Shown here piece by piece: positions 6,167-7,016 of a stretch of 7,016 bases of DNA. Within the stretch, counting starts at the first letter, position 1; every line of letters starts with the position of its first letter. The notes beneath the pieces were generated by a model. That model had not been told where the DNA came from. It saw nothing but the letters and a program-made list of their open reading frames with translations, and did no database searches. A program made the translations under genes and the position numbers. The DNA lies in NCBI GenBank assembly GCA_003554345.1, contig PWGE01000168.1, forward strand, positions 1 to 7,016, given 5' to 3'. This DNA is from Candidatus Sumerlaeota bacterium (GTDB lineage: Bacteria; Sumerlaeota; T1SED10-198M).

Positions 6167-7016
6167 CTCCCAATATTCCTCATTCAATTTTGGCAAGGTT
6201 GAAAAATCGGGCTACAGAGAACAGGGAGGATTTCAATGTGCTGCTTTCTCGTTATGGAATGGAAAGGTTTCTCTATCGACTTAGTATTTCCGCCCACCGT
6301 GACACCCTTATCCTCAAAGGGGCCAGCTTGTTTTTGGTCTGGAAAGGACATAGCTTCCGTGTAACAAGAGATGCGGATATGCTTGCGACAACTTTTTTTG
6401 ATCCGGAAAAGCTGGAAACTATTTTCAGAGAAATCTGTTTAATAACATGTACAGAAGATGGGATGATATATAATTCTGAATCTTTAAAAACAGAAAATAT
6501 CCGTGAAGGACGAGCATATCAAGGAATACGCATTTCACTTGTTGGACTCTTAAATCGGGTGAGAATTCCCATTCAAATTGATATTGGTTTCGGAGATGCT
6601 GTAACTCCAGCTCCCGAAGAGATAGAATATCCGACAATTTTAGAAAATCCTTCTCCGAAGTTAAAAGCATATCCACGAGAGACCTTGCTTGCAGAAAAAT
6701 TTGAAGCGATAATTACGCTTGGAATTGCAAACAGCCGAATGAAGGATTTTTATGACATTTGGTTGTTGTCTAAACTGTTTTCTTTTGATGGGGAAATATT
6801 GTGTAGTGCCATCCGGAATACCTTCTCTCGGAGAAACACCCCTCTTCCTGTTTCAAAGCCTGCAGCTTTTATGCCGGATTTTTATGAGGAGCCTCAAAAG
6901 AGAGCTCAATGGAAAGCGTTTATCACAAAGTCAAAACCAGAGCTTGTTCCGGGAGATTTTTCTTCTGTAATAGAAGAAATTTCCAGCTTTTTACTACCCA
7001 TAACAGAAAGGCTTCA
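6163..7016 (+). CDS. abiEii: AbiEii nucleotidyltransferase toxin, 3' end beyond the window
   Basis: The frame opens at ATG 6163, overlapping the AbiEi stop by ATGA, after GGAGG (6151-6155) at 7 bases. It continues for 284 codons to the right edge with no stop. It matches the AbiEii/AbiGii nucleotidyltransferase toxin family, whose members transfer nucleotides to RNA targets and arrest growth, giving abortive phage defence. Motif I is LKGASLFLVW (51-60) with RDAD at 69-72, giving the paired aspartates D70 and D72. The third acidic strand is IQIDIGFGDAV (137-147) with D140. Motif III is LLAEKFEAI (175-183) with K179, and motif IV is SRMKDFYDIWLL (191-202). The family norm is roughly 280-310 residues, so only a few codons are probably missing. 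The core is slightly unusual: KGAS instead of KGGT/S, and Ala between the two aspartates instead of Leu, Ile or Val. All catalytic positions remain, so the toxin is likely active. Confidence 0.9.
   Translation, partial: MTPNIPHSILARLKNRATENREDFNVLLSRYGMERFLYRLSISAHRDTLILKGASLFLVWKGHSFRVTRDADMLATTFFDPEKLETIFREICLITCTEDGMIYNSESLKTENIREGRAYQGIRISLVGLLNRVRIPIQIDIGFGDAVTPAPEEIEYPTILENPSPKLKAYPRETLLAEKFEAIITLGIANSRMKDFYDIWLLSKLFSFDGEILCSAIRNTFSRRNTPLPVSKPAAFMPDFYEEPQKRAQWKAFITKSKPELVPGDFSSVIEEISSFLLPITERL

Noticed and set aside
6425-6676. Minus-strand frame opposite the AbiEii gene
   Set aside because: It is antisense to a well-supported toxin reading frame with conserved nucleotidyltransferase motifs.

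Overview
The window looks like an accessory, defence-island type stretch of a bacterial genome. It is moderately AT-rich by eye. Strong Shine-Dalgarno sequences precede the chosen starts, and there are sigma70-like promoters, including one perfect TATAAT. The lineage cannot be fixed from these genes, because all the families are widely transferred. The intergenic repeat style (iterated 'cgcaaag', 'agaattca' doublets) resembles what I remember from Desulfobacterota-like genomes, but that is only an impression.

Layout, left to right. (1) At 1-220, minus strand, is the 5' part of a gene resembling the target-recognition domain of a type I restriction specificity subunit (HsdS). It runs off the left edge and carries two related perfect palindromes, one inside and one upstream. 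(2) At 515-1548, minus, is a DUF1016/YhcG-type PD-(D/E)XK nuclease gene broken by one frameshift in an A4 run, just before its catalytic residues. (3) At 1634-2881, minus, is an ATPase with a DUF4143-like C-terminal part. (4) At 2963-3668 is a gene-free, repeat-rich spacer. (5) At 3669-5042, minus, is a second, more canonical AAA-DUF4143 ATPase with an operator-like promoter. (6) At 5043-5569 is a divergent spacer holding a possible gene remnant on the minus strand (5309-5500) and the abiE promoter. (7) At 5570-6166 and 6163-7016, plus, is an AbiE type IV toxin-antitoxin operon: AbiEi antitoxin/repressor, then AbiEii nucleotidyltransferase toxin, overlapping by ATGA. The toxin gene is still open at the right edge.

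How the parts may work together. AbiEi and AbiEii form a two-gene unit. A 13-bp perfect inverted repeat brackets the promoter, matching the known negative autoregulation of abiE operons by AbiEi. HsdS-like, DUF1016 and DUF4143 genes are often found together around restriction-modification loci, so the left half may be an eroding restriction/defence cluster. No single new multi-gene system is proven here. The best leads are the abiE operator, the paired palindromes at the left end, the operator-like repeats before the second ATPase, and the nuclease frameshift.
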